Assembly (NCBI GenBank): GCA_000934385.1
Contig: KN880431.1
Coordinates: 62,001-126,000 of the forward strand
Reading direction: 5' to 3'
DNA: 64,000 nucleotides
DNA from: Cylindrobasidium torrendii FP15055 ss-10
Taxonomy: Eukaryota > Basidiomycota > Agaricomycetes > Agaricales > Physalacriaceae
Part shown: piece after piece, positions 20,715 to 30,597 of the stretch
Numbering within the stretch: the stretch's first letter is position 1
How the letters are laid out: each line of letters begins with the position of its first letter
Program-made: the position numbers and the translations under genes
The notes under the pieces: model-generated
Told to the model about the DNA's origin: nothing
The model's database searches: none
The model's input: the letters and a program-made list of their open reading frames with translations, nothing else

Positions 20715-23535
20715 CGCTGGCAGACAAATAACGTCGCTCTGAACGTGTTGTTCGGACACCGGCGCAATGTTCTGCAAGTGATGCAAATTTCGAAATAATG
20801 ATAATATAATAATGATAATGACAAAGGAACTAACGCCTACTACACGACTACGCAACATCCTTCATCATTTTCAGGTCAGACATAATAGCCATGTAGACAT
20901 AGAACCGTGTCTTCTGCTGAAGCACTTCCATGTCCTTACGCACTTCCGTGCGACTCCTGTTAAACTCCTCACCCTTCATGACTTTGGCGGAAAATACATC
21001 GAATGCGCCCAGAACATCCTGATATTCGCGATCATGAGCCACAGCGTCTCGGTCAACAGTCTCCGGTAAGTCGTCGAAGGCGACAATAGCATCGTGTTTT
21101 AGGATGTCCAGGAAGTCTAGCACCCCATCTAGAAGGACGAGGGTATGAGCAAAGTCTCAAGGTATCTTCGGTTGGGACTGACCCGATTCATCAACTTGTC
21201 CCTGCGCGGTTGTGGCACGGTCATAATTATGCACGGCGCTTGCAGGGAGGATTTCTAGCAGGGAATGAGATGACGACCACGACGTAAGTAAGTGCTGGCC
21301 CACTCACCTCCAGGGATGATCTCAGTATCGCCACTGACAAACTTATTCAGTAGAGTCTCATCTGAGGAACTTTCTTTGGGCGACATTAGAGAGAGATATA
21401 CAAACATCAATGGGCTTACCAGACACGGCGCTGGGACTTTGTGCCGCAAGCTCTGAGGCTAGAGCTTGACTGCCTTCTGGATCAAGAGCAGTATTAACTC
21501 GAAGGACCTCAAGCAGCTTCGTCGCATAATCGGTGGCAACGTCGTGACGAGGTGGTGCGTCCTCCTGCTTTTCCTCGTCATCCGCGGCCTTGAGCTCAAC
21601 TCGTAAAGTTTCATCGGAGGGACTGTCTTCGGGGGAGTCAGCATGCAGGAAAGTGTAAAAAAGCAGAAGCATACCTGAGAGGGTAATTCGGCCATACACT
21701 TCCGCCAACTTGAACGCTAATAAAATTCTGTCCTCCACGAGTATGCTGGTGCGCTTTTCAAGTACTTTGATGAGCCTCAAAACGTGATATCCGTCGACGG
21801 GGGGTTTCGATGGAGGGGCTGCCGACCTCGACTGTGATGTCTGGGTCTTTGCCATCGAAGTAGTCGGACTCACCTTGAAGATAGTTGCAAGAGTCCGCGG
21901 GCTGCTTCGCCTTGCGCCTCTTGCGTTTCCCGCCGCCGCCGCCGCTGTCGTTGTCGTCGTTATCAACATCAACACCGGCACCATCGTCGCTCCTGCTCCT
22001 CTTTCTCTGCGCTCCATCTTTTGCCCCCGCCTTCTGTGCAGCCCTTGTATTTTTTGCGTCTAGCACGACAGCAGAAATTCTGTCCACGGCTTCCCAGAAA
22101 CTAGTCGTGCCGAAATGATAATGGAAGGAGTACGAATCACGCATGTTGATGAGTAGGTAGCGTCCGGACTGGACGTGTCCTTTAAAGTTGAATGGCTGCT
22201 GTCGAGGGAGTAGGGACGGAACAAGCAGTCCTGAACTATCTGTAATGTCGGGGCAAGGTTTGAGAATCGTGCGGTCGATCGCGAAGTCCACATCCATAAC
22301 GCGAAGGGGCTCCGTAGCCAAGGACACTCTACGCTGATTATGTATGTTAGCCATCGCACAAGACTTGTCGAAAGGAAAAAGAAGTACCTGGCCGAGCTGG
22401 GCAAATTGGAATGTCTTGTCGATACCCCAGTGTACTGTCTTGTTGGCAAACTGGCCATTTACGGGGTGGTCTATGATAGGCTGGGCTTTGAACTTGAGGT
22501 CGTCTAGAGCCAGTACACTGCCTATGGGGGGAGTACCCTGCACACAAGTGAGGTGCTCTTTGTCCTAAATTCACTTAGTTGTCGAAGGCTGTGCGCAGAT
22601 CGCAAATGATGCTCACCTCGTCAACACAATAATCCAGGAATATGGCAAACTGTTCCCGCATCGAAGTGATGATAGCAGCTAGGACGGCAGATGAGACAAG
22701 ACGAGGTATGATGTGCATGCAGTCCAAATGGATGCCGTCGCCCGTGAAAAAGCATATTTTGTCAGCCGTTAAACCAACTAACGAGGAAAACTGAGATGAT
22801 TCAAGTGAGTGTATGTTCATTGACTCGACGGTCAAAACTCCGTACAATGGTTGATCGATTTGGGTCGACCGGGTGATTGAATACACTTTCCACAAATCTC
22901 TTCGCCAATGTCTCAACGTTCATGGGGCTCCCAGTAGAGCCGCCGGCTGCTACTCTGTGTTAGCAGATGCACAGGTTACCAAATCAAGTCGAATGCACCT
23001 GAACGTAATCCTATCCAAACGCCCTGGCCACCAAGATCTTTGACAGGTTTTCTAAGCCAGTCGGGGTCTTCGTCGTTGAGCGACCCCTGAACGCTCTTGA
23101 AGCTGCCGGTTCTCTGAGTGTAAACTTTGTAGGTTTGAATTTGCTGTGCTCCCATGGGCACAGTCAGGGCCCCTTGACATAAGGCCGCAAATTGAACCAG
23201 GTCTCTGCCGGTCACAATCTTCTGCGTAGGCAGTGGCAAGTGAGGTACGTCTAGGTTGTTGCGGTCGACATCCGGCCTGCCATCGAGATTCACTATGAGT
23301 ACCACTTGTGGCTCAAAGGCGCTATGAGGATCATTCTCGTGGAAGACGCCGACGCTGAAAGCGTTCGGAATTTTGACCCCTCTGTTGCCATTCATGGTGG
23401 TGGAGAAGGAAGTCGCACGATCGTCGATCGTCGATCGATCACAATGCCAATTTTGATGGCTTCGGGCGATGCCGAGCATCCTTTCAAAGTTCAAACCCCA
23501 AGGGCCAAGTTCCAGGATGGCATCACTCACGAGTC
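20715..23535 (-). repeat. Dispersed duplicated unit, copy A (inverted relative to 49895-52860)
   Basis: The gene, parts of its introns and both flanks resemble copy B. Downstream, both have a TTATTATCATTAT-type run leading to TTATTTCGAA, and later a shared ACATTCAGA..GTTATTT(G/A)TCTG word. Upstream, both have a GTGATC(T/G).. CTCGGCATC..CCGAAG and TGATCGATCGA series. Similarity fades beyond about 20715 and 23535. Confidence 0.7.
20848..23395 (-). CDS. Unrecognised protein family, copy A, with one probable frame break
   Basis: About eight exons on the minus strand, starting MNGNRGVKIPN like copy B (MDPAGVKRLQA), with intron positions matching copy B. Shared segments in order: a first exon with PTQKIVTGRDLVQF, YKVYTQRT and GVWIGLRSG; ICFFTGDGIHLDCMHIIPRL; NGQFANKTVHWGID; MDVDFAIDRTILKP; SLLPRQQP; YLLINMRDS; a basic, Asp-rich segment with GKRKRRKAK (nuclear-localisation-like); VLEKRTSILVEDRI; DVATDYATKLLEVLR; and a C-terminal helical part ending LQQKTRFYVYMAIMSDLK. 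No known domain is recognised. Compared with copy B, about 75 nt are missing after the basic segment (around 21835-21875). The frame then shifts and reaches a stop at 21758, while the homologous sequence continues in another frame. Only a weak GC-AG intron would restore it, so this copy may be decaying. Confidence 0.6.
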
Positions 23536-24168
23536 CATGGGGACCGCGGGGCTGTCAAATTGATTTCGTAGTATCAATAGAAGAGGTCGACAATACTTAA
23601 TGATTCTATCGGAACAGCATACAAAATCATAAACACCGGGAGGCGGTGTGTACGAATCGGCACAAGCGCGGCACTCGTGTCGCCTTAGGCGCCGCCTCAA
23701 CGCCGTCAAAAGTTTTGCAGAATTCAGAGCCGATCATTAAGGTAATTACATACACATCCCGAGAGCTAAACACGAAAGTCACTGACGTTGGGGACCACGT
23801 GACCAGGGCAAAAGAGTGTATCTGCCAAGCTGCGCACATATTAGAGCGCATCTGCCAAGCATATATTTGGAAAATCAGCTATCATAAATCACTGAGCAAT
23901 GCACGGTCTAGATCATTGAACCTCATAAGTATTCTTTCTTTCTCAGTTCTCCTATTATGCAGAGCATATGTAAGGGTTACCTACGAGGTATTAACGCTAG
24001 GTAACTACCTATTGTCCTCGACTACCTAATCTAGTTCACTTCGTCCGCATCAACTCGAGCACATGGCTCGTGAGCCCATACGGGACTCGTAGGACCTTCC
24101 CTTGGACTGTCCTCTTCTCCGTTTCCTCTTCGCTTTCTCTCGGTTCGTCTCCGCGTGCTTGTGTTTCA
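23536..24168. other. Intergenic region between copy A and a LINE remnant
   Basis: About 630 bp without a supported gene. The stretch at 23870-24035 is AT-rich. Some minus-strand frames near 24036-24227 may be decayed 3' sequence of the LINE remnant next to it. Confidence 0.4.
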
Positions 24169-24420
24169 TCATCCCAGCCATCCGTCTGTCTTTTTGCTCT
24201 CCTCGTATCTCTTGATTCCTTCCCCAAATGCCCCCTGGTTCACTGGCATCCTTCCCGTGTCATGCACATATCGCAGCGTCAGCTCCATCCCCTTCGGCGT
24301 GTTCAGTAGATTGGACATCGTCGGTTCCATGTTCACCAGCCTCATCCTCTCGAACATCAACCTTCGATCCCACTCGTAGTCCGGGCACTGCATGAGGAAA
24401 TGGAACGTCGGCTCCCTCAC
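24169..24420 (-). mobile_element. LINE (non-LTR retrotransposon) remnant, C-terminal end of the pol ORF
   Basis: An 83-residue frame reads EPTFHFLMQCPDYEWDR and then FERMRLVNMEPTMSNLLNTP and RYVHDTGRM. This pattern (E-T/F-HFL--CP-Y---R, then LL..., then a -TGR- end) is the usual tail of reverse-transcriptase/RNase H ORFs in basidiomycete LINEs. The frame is cut off abruptly upstream, with no reverse transcriptase domain next to it, so only a fragment remains. It lies in the sparse zone next to copy A. Confidence 0.6.
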
Positions 24421-24561
24421 CTCATAAGTAACATATTCAAATCATCATAAGATGTTTGGGAAATGCGCGGGGTGTCGTTCTCGGAATTCAGTACATTCAT
24501 TTTCATAATTTACGGTAGAACAAATAGAATATGGCGAGCAGATACGCTCTAATGCTTGCGC

Positions 24562-25040
24562 TTAGTACTCTTTGACAGGGTGCGCAAGCTGGCGGAGAAT
24601 GTCGTCCCCCTCCTCTTGGCGCGCTGCTGCTCTTCGCCTTCGGACGCTGATCCTCACGCCGCCCATCGAAACCCGCATGCCCTCCATCTGACGCTCAATG
24701 CACTCCAAGAATTGGATTATGGTGTCACTCAAACACTGGCTATCATCGTCAAGAGGATGGGCGCGCTTTCTGCGGGGCACAGACAGCATCTCCCGAGCTA
24801 CTAGGTCCGGTCATCCAACCGGAGCAAGTACTCCTCACCGGTGCCCTTGGACAGGTGGGAAGTTACACGGCCTTGGTGTGGACGGCCGGTAGTAGCTCCT
24901 TGCCATTCGGTGGCAAGCTCAAATTCAATGCATTGCGCCTGGGTGATCACCGAGGTGGCGGTATCCGCGATGGGTAACACCGAGCGGCGCTGGCGCTGGA
25001 TGGGCAGCAGCAGGAATCTTTGCATACTCGTGTCGTCCAT
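24562..25040 (-). CDS. Small protein of unknown function, 142 aa
   Basis: Two exons (24820-25040 and 24562-24769) joined by a 50-nt GT-AG intron sum to 142 residues. The start MDDTSMQRFLLLPIQRQRR is followed by a region that could form a small beta-rich domain (CIEFELATEWQGATTGRP). The C-terminal half is helical and charged (LSDTIIQFLECIERQMEGM, then a run of arginines RRRRAAARQEEGDD). No signal peptide or membrane helix. I do not recognise the family. Without the intron the frame stops after 79 residues, so the model depends on the splice; in-phase joining and continued protein-like sequence support it. Confidence 0.6.
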
Positions 25041-25268
25041 AGTTTTGCAGAGCCAAGATTTCTAATTCTGTGGAGGATAAAGAATAGATTCGTCGCAAAA
25101 AAATTCTATTTGATGCCGGCTGCACATCGAAAATTGGTAAGGAAATGTTGGACCAAAAAAATCGATCTGATACACTCTATGCAAGTGATAATAGATTAGT
25201 ATATACGTTACATCCAGTGATAGTAAATCCAAGAAACACAGACTCAGATGTCATAAAATCGAGTCTTA
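25041..25268. other. Intergenic region
   Basis: 228 bp, AT-rich, between the start of the small protein and the stop of the phosphatase gene, both on minus. It should hold the promoter of the former. An A-run (CAAAAAAATTC near 25097) is present. Confidence 0.4.
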
Positions 25269-27122
25269 TCAAAACGGCTGGGGAACTTCAAGCGTCCTCA
25301 AGTAATCCACATATTCCACAAGGAACTTGACCTGCTCGTAGGTCTCGATAGCTTTCGTACTCCTGCGGACACGCACAACGTCGATTGCTTTACGGACAAT
25401 CTCGAGTGTCTTGATGGAGGGAGAATTATTTTGGGTGGACCCCGCACCGAGGTCGCAGGGGATGGTCCCGCAGAGCCCGACGCGGATCATCCAGCAGCAT
25501 GCAACGACGCCTGCACGGCCGACGCCGCCACGGCAATGCACAAGGACGGGCACACCGTTTAAGGTGTATTTGCTGATCAATTTTGTGAGGTGCTCGTCCA
25601 ACGATGAAGGGTATAATGATGGCGGGAGGCCTTCGGGGGTAGGCAATCTGAGTGGTGAAGGTAAGACGGGTATTATGACTTGTACACATCGAAGAATACA
25701 CGCACCTTAGGACGTCTAATCCCAGCTTGCGAGCAGTTGCTTCATAGTCTGGCCATGGTGATCCAAGGAACTCGAGTTCTGGGTCTGCTAAGCAGCTGGC
25801 TCTCAATGAGCATGGGTGAATGGTATGATTTTCGACCACAACGCACCAAACGACACAACCTACACCCAGCGACTTGATTCTTCTCAAGTCTACCTCCAAG
25901 TCTCGGCACACAGCTGAACGGCCTTTGATCGGTCCTTCGAGACGGACTGCAGACATAGTCATAGTGAGTAGGTTTCCTATCCCGCATGGCCACTACTCAC
26001 CTTTCTTGCCCGGGCAGGAAGACAGCAACATGTTCCCGAGGCGGAACGGCGGTGCAGCAGACTCGAGTGGCGGTTTAATCTCTGGAGCAACGGGTATCGA
26101 AAGGATTGGAGAGGAGGGCGCAGATTTTGTTGTCAAATTGCCTTTGGCCATAGTGATGGATAGCGCCAGCTTGACAGAGGATCGCCTTCGCTGAACAGCA
26201 AGGGCGTCCTTCTCCATCACATCCAAGGAAAGCGTGCTCATATTGGGCAGAGCGCTCGCTGATTGTTGCAGTCCCGAGCTCATCGCAGCTTGGAGCGCCT
26301 GCGAAATGTAGGTCCGTGTTTGAATGTGGGATGCACCGGGTACTGGGGGTACGAGGTGGGATTGTTCGGCACGGGAGCTAGCATCGGAATACTGGTAGGC
26401 GGGGAGTCGGTCCAGCGTGAACGAAGGCGCGATCTCGCATATAGTCGAGCTTGCTGCGCATCCCTGGCTGCTCCGGCATCCACAACCCGATGGACAAGGT
26501 GACAGCACGACGTGGGAAGACACCAAGGGAATGGCTTCGGGCGTAATAACAGTCGAGATGCTGCAGGTACAGAAAAAGTCTATCAGGAAGGATGACATAG
26601 CATGGGATTTATAGGCGCACTTTATAGGATGTGTTGCGGACGTTTTGATGATACGGTCCCCTGCTGTTGGTGGCACGACGAGTTCATCCATCGCAGCCAA
26701 TATGTCTGTGCTGAGCGACGACGACTGTAAGGCTGCGTCCGAAGTCGAGTCGTCCTCTGTCGATGCGATCCACCACGCTTGCGTGTTACTGTCCGCTATC
26801 TGGTGGAGCCTGAGCTCTTCAAAGACGTCCGGGGTCTGCACAGACAAAGGAATGTAGCGCGACGAGGATCCCCTTGGACCATATTTGAGACGGCTGTAAG
26901 AACTTGCGTGGTGCTGCGACGCAAACTGCGCAAGCTAACTTGGAGGTCAGCTTTGAGACTCGAGAATAGATGGTCACGCACCATTTGCCAGTGCGGGGCA
27001 GCAGCCACTGGCGATTGGGTTGGTAACGGCGTAAATTGCACCCCATTCACCAAGTCCAGGGCGCGCTCAGATAATATGTGTGGGTGCGCTACGTCGCCTC
27101 CGTCGTCCAGTAAGGTTGTCAT
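25269..27122 (-). CDS. Dual-specificity / CDKN3-type protein phosphatase, 541 aa
   Basis: Five exons (26982-27122, 26621-26925, 26001-26560, 25706-25946, 25269-25647) sum to 541 residues. The C-terminal third is a cysteine phosphatase domain. It has the P-loop VHCRGGVGRAG (CX5R, Cys near residue 455), and upstream a Pro-Asp-containing loop region and KSLGVGCVVWCVVV, as in CDKN3-like and other dual-specificity phosphatases. This enzyme class removes phosphate from phospho-Tyr or phospho-Ser/Thr through a Cys thiolate. The N-terminal 380 residues are mostly disordered, with a Cys-rich patch SPCPSGCGCRSSQGC (about 180-195) and a basic RRRSSVKLALS that resembles a kinase site. The 60-nt intron at 26561-26620 has good splice signals but is also open in frame, so a form 20 residues longer is possible. 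An in-frame ATG at 27161 could extend the N-terminus. Confidence 0.85.
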
Positions 27123-27472
27123 TGCAATAAATAGCGTCGGGCAAAAGGTTCGCGCATTCACCGTTGTTAAAGGTTATCCTTGTGCTTAGCTAATCAAGCG
27201 GCTCGATGGTGGCGGTCCGTTTCCAATTGTCGTCCAGCTCGAGTCCGGCTCTGGCCCGCGTTCGTCGCCGGATCTCCCTCCATTGTTTCATCTGTTCCGG
27301 TGAGTACTCGTCCACTGGCTGCACCGACCTCACCAGACCAAAAAAATGTCGGTAAAGGCCACCTCAGGTCTCGGTCTTTGCTAGTCCGTTGTGTGTGTTT
27401 TACATTGGAATAGACTGGTGAGTGGTCACTGGGATACAGCGGTGATGGGTACAATCAATCCATAATCTAATC
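27123..27472. other. Intergenic region between the phosphatase and the ABC transporter
   Basis: 350 bp between two minus-strand genes. It contains the phosphatase promoter and the transporter 3' end. No gene seen. Confidence 0.45.
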
Positions 27473-30178
27473 CTACATATCAGCCTCAATCTCTTGTACA
27501 GAAAGAAGCCCATCCAGCTCCTTCAACCGGTTCTGCCAATCGTCTACCTCCGAAAGCTTAGCTTCGAGTGTCGCCAATTCCTTCTCGAACCCAAGCCTCT
27601 CCTCCGCTGTGCCCACCTGTGCCAACGTCCATCCAGCGGTCCCATCTCCCTTGATGGTCAGAACCTGGTGATGGTACTTGGCCAAAGAAGGGCTACATTG
27701 CATCAGCCAATTGCGCACGCCGCTGGGTCGAGAAAGACGTACCGTAGTGAAATCGTGATGAGGGTGATCCCCTTGGACTTCAGATGCTCGTACATCCGAC
27801 CCTCTACATCACTCGAAACCGCACTGGTGCACTCTAGAAAACCGTCAATACTCCCCTCTCTGAAAACGAATGGATGCCACTAACCATCCAGAATGGCAAA
27901 GCGCGGGTGGTGGTAAAACACACGAGCCAGACTCATCCGCTGCTTCTCACCACCGCTCAAAATATCCCTCCACTCCTTCCGAGTGGTCCAACCACCCTCC
28001 CTCTCGGGCAGATATGCCAAATAAACCATCTCCAAAATCTCCATCAAATCCTCCTCCGTCTTTCCGCTCTCCAGGAAATCAGCATATGAATGTGGGTATA
28101 TCATCTGGTCGAGCAGACTACCTGTCACCATGTACGCACGCTGGGGCACAACGCACACCGTTGGCCGGCCCTCTGCGTCTGGCGCAGGTCGCTTCACTTG
28201 CGGCCCCTCCGACCCCTGGGGAGCCCAGAGGCCTGCAAGGACACGCGCAACCGCTGTCTTTCCAACACCATTGCTGCCTGTGATCATCAAGTGCTCACCC
28301 TCCTGCAGCTTTAACGTCAAATCGCGCACAAGCGGTAAGATATCCTTCTCTGCACCAGCCTCAAACTGCTTGATCGCTGGAATACCGACATCAACATTCG
28401 TCAACTCGAGTGCGCCATCAGTCGAGTGTTCGAATGCGGGAAGGGCGGGGAGACTGTGTAAAGTGGACAGGAGGGTATACAGCCGAGTGGTCAGGCCAGC
28501 GAGTTCCAGGAGGTCTTTGTATGAGTACATAAGTCGGCCGCCAGCATCAGCCAAAGAAATCAAGAGCCTGCGGTTCGAGATATAGTCTATGGGGAATCAG
28601 TTGATGGTATGGCCCTGGGGAACTATTCGAGCTCACTCTCTGTCCGTCCGGCAATGGCATCATCGCGCTTCAGACGTCCAGCAACAGTCTCTGGATGGCG
28701 CGCGCGTCGGGTGAAGAGGGTAGGAACAGCAATCAACACATAACCAGCGGCAGACCAGAGGTACTTGATCACGAAATCCTCTGTCCATTCGTACATGATG
28801 CGAATCTACGTCAAAGTTAGAATCAACTTGACGATCATCGTAGTACTTGGCGGACCTTGTAGATGGAGTTGACATGCTTGATGAGCCTCAAGTATGCGCC
28901 AGTGAGGATGCTCTTCTCCCTTGCACCACCATCGTAGAAACTGTACGACGTCAGGACGCATCTGCACACTTGAACGTGACCACATACGCAACTTCCTCAC
29001 TTTCCCGCCCCACGCGACCCATGCCTGCACGGTATTCACCTTCCAGACGCGCTTCGACGGCAGCCAGTTTTCCAAACGCAGGTGTCACAGCCCGAAGAAT
29101 GGTCACTGTTGCATAGTAATTCCCAAACAACAGCAGTGTCCCACGAAAACCCAATGACCGCGACAGTTGGCTCGTGAAGAGTACCAAGTCGAGCCCTGGC
29201 TTCAACACATTTCCACTGTTATTCGGTAAGCGTCACAGTCATGCAGTCGCAACATAGCCACTTACTATAATACGGAAAGCGATTCTGCCCACGCCTCGAT
29301 ATCAGCAGTGATGTACTGGTCGACGCCCTCCAGCCCCGAACGGTAGAACCTTGAGTCAGGGTGGGAAGTGAGATAGAGGTCATGCGTATAGCGAGTTAGC
29401 CGTGTTCGCAAACGCAATGAAAGCTTTGATTGCAGATGCCGAAGCTAGTCTTGTATTAGCCAGACATCCTGAATGACAGCTGGACCAGACGCACCATGGC
29501 ATTGGTATATGTGCTCGGGACAGCGAGGAGGAACCACAACGCCAGGCCACGAAGGAAACCCTTCAGATCCGCTTTGACCTGACCTTGTGTGAGCAAACCG
29601 AGGTTACGATAGGTATATGAGCTGGGCGTACAAGGTCGCGAACGATGATACCATCGAGGCGGGCTACGGCAATGCTGAGAACCGTGCGCAGGACAAGGAA
29701 TGTAGAGTGTAAGGCGAGGATGAGGGTCTCCCTGGAGCGGATGGAGGGTATAGCGACCCGGAAGAGGATGGCTCGAAGCTGTTTGAAGAATGTCGCGTCG
29801 ATATTCGCCTTGGCTGATGTTGGAAGCTCTGGAAAGTACTTCCTATTGGCTTCAAACTCGGACTGAGGTGTATTCTTCACGTTGACCTAACCACGCGTCG
29901 TCAGAGATAGTGGGTAAAGAGGGATGGTTATGACGGACCTTGGCAATTTTCTCATCGTAGGGTACAAGTAATGTCTTGCTTCCGTCGTCTTCCTTCAAAT
30001 AAACTTGCTGTAGTACACTCAGCAGATATTGAGGGTCGAGGGTGGTCTTCTGTTTGGCAGCACCGAGCTTGGCCAGAGCTTCCTTGGGTACCTCCAGCAG
30101 ACGCGACCGGAGCAAGAGAATGCTCGCCACAAGCGCGAGGAGCCCAGGATTTCGCGCCGGCTTTGAGAAGATTGCCAT
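27473..30178 (-). CDS. Peroxisomal ABC half-transporter, ABCD/ALD (Pxa) family
   Basis: About ten exons starting MAIFSKPARNPGLLALVASI. The N-terminal half is the membrane domain, with the ABCD-specific ladder: DLKGFLRGLALWFLLAVPST, LQSKLSLRLRTRLTRYTHDL, GLEGVDQYITADIEAWAE and the FYDGGAREK region. The C-terminal half is the nucleotide-binding domain: Walker A GSNGVGKTAV (about 28270-28300), signature LSGGEKQR (about 27930-27955), and Walker B RFAILDECTS split by an intron. Proteins of this family import long-chain acyl-CoA into peroxisomes as dimers (yeast Pxa1-Pxa2); the substrate here is by family. A coiled tail (about 27480-27600) follows the ATPase domain. I cannot tell whether it is the Pxa1-like or Pxa2-like partner. 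All conserved elements are present and no frame break was found. Confidence 0.92.
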
Positions 30179-30597
30179 TCCCGCCTGCAGCTGGTGAGTA
30201 GTGGTGGGAAGGATGCAAGAGGTTGGCTGGACTGATCATGAAGTCAAGATGTGGCACGCGGGGTAAGCACGTGAAATTCAATTCGGGATCCGGCTCGATG
30301 AAGCTAAGGGACTCGAGGGCAATGCACGCGAACTTCGAAGCTACTTGACCATGCTAACAACAGACTGACCTCGCAATCCACTGAAGACTAAAATTCAACA
30401 CAAGTCCATTCAAACTTGACCACTATAAAAGTACAAATATTCGAATTTCGAAACTTCTCAATGTTACAACGGCTCTCCAATCTCGAGACCGTCAGAACAA
30501 ACACCATCCCGGGTAAGTATTCTTTACTTCGGGGGCTTGTTCCACATTAGCCTTAGCCTACGACCACCTCGTCCCCGGGGACTTGCGATATATATGT
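30179..30597. other. Promoter region of the ABC transporter gene
   Basis: 419 bp upstream of the transporter start and downstream of the LRR gene stop (both minus). A CATGC/GGGTAAGC series occurs. No tRNA or extra gene seen. Confidence 0.4.

Noticed and set aside
20715..23535. Copy A/B unit as a DNA transposon
   Set aside because: No terminal inverted repeats or target-site duplication could be seen, and no transposase motif is present. The unit looks like a gene duplication.
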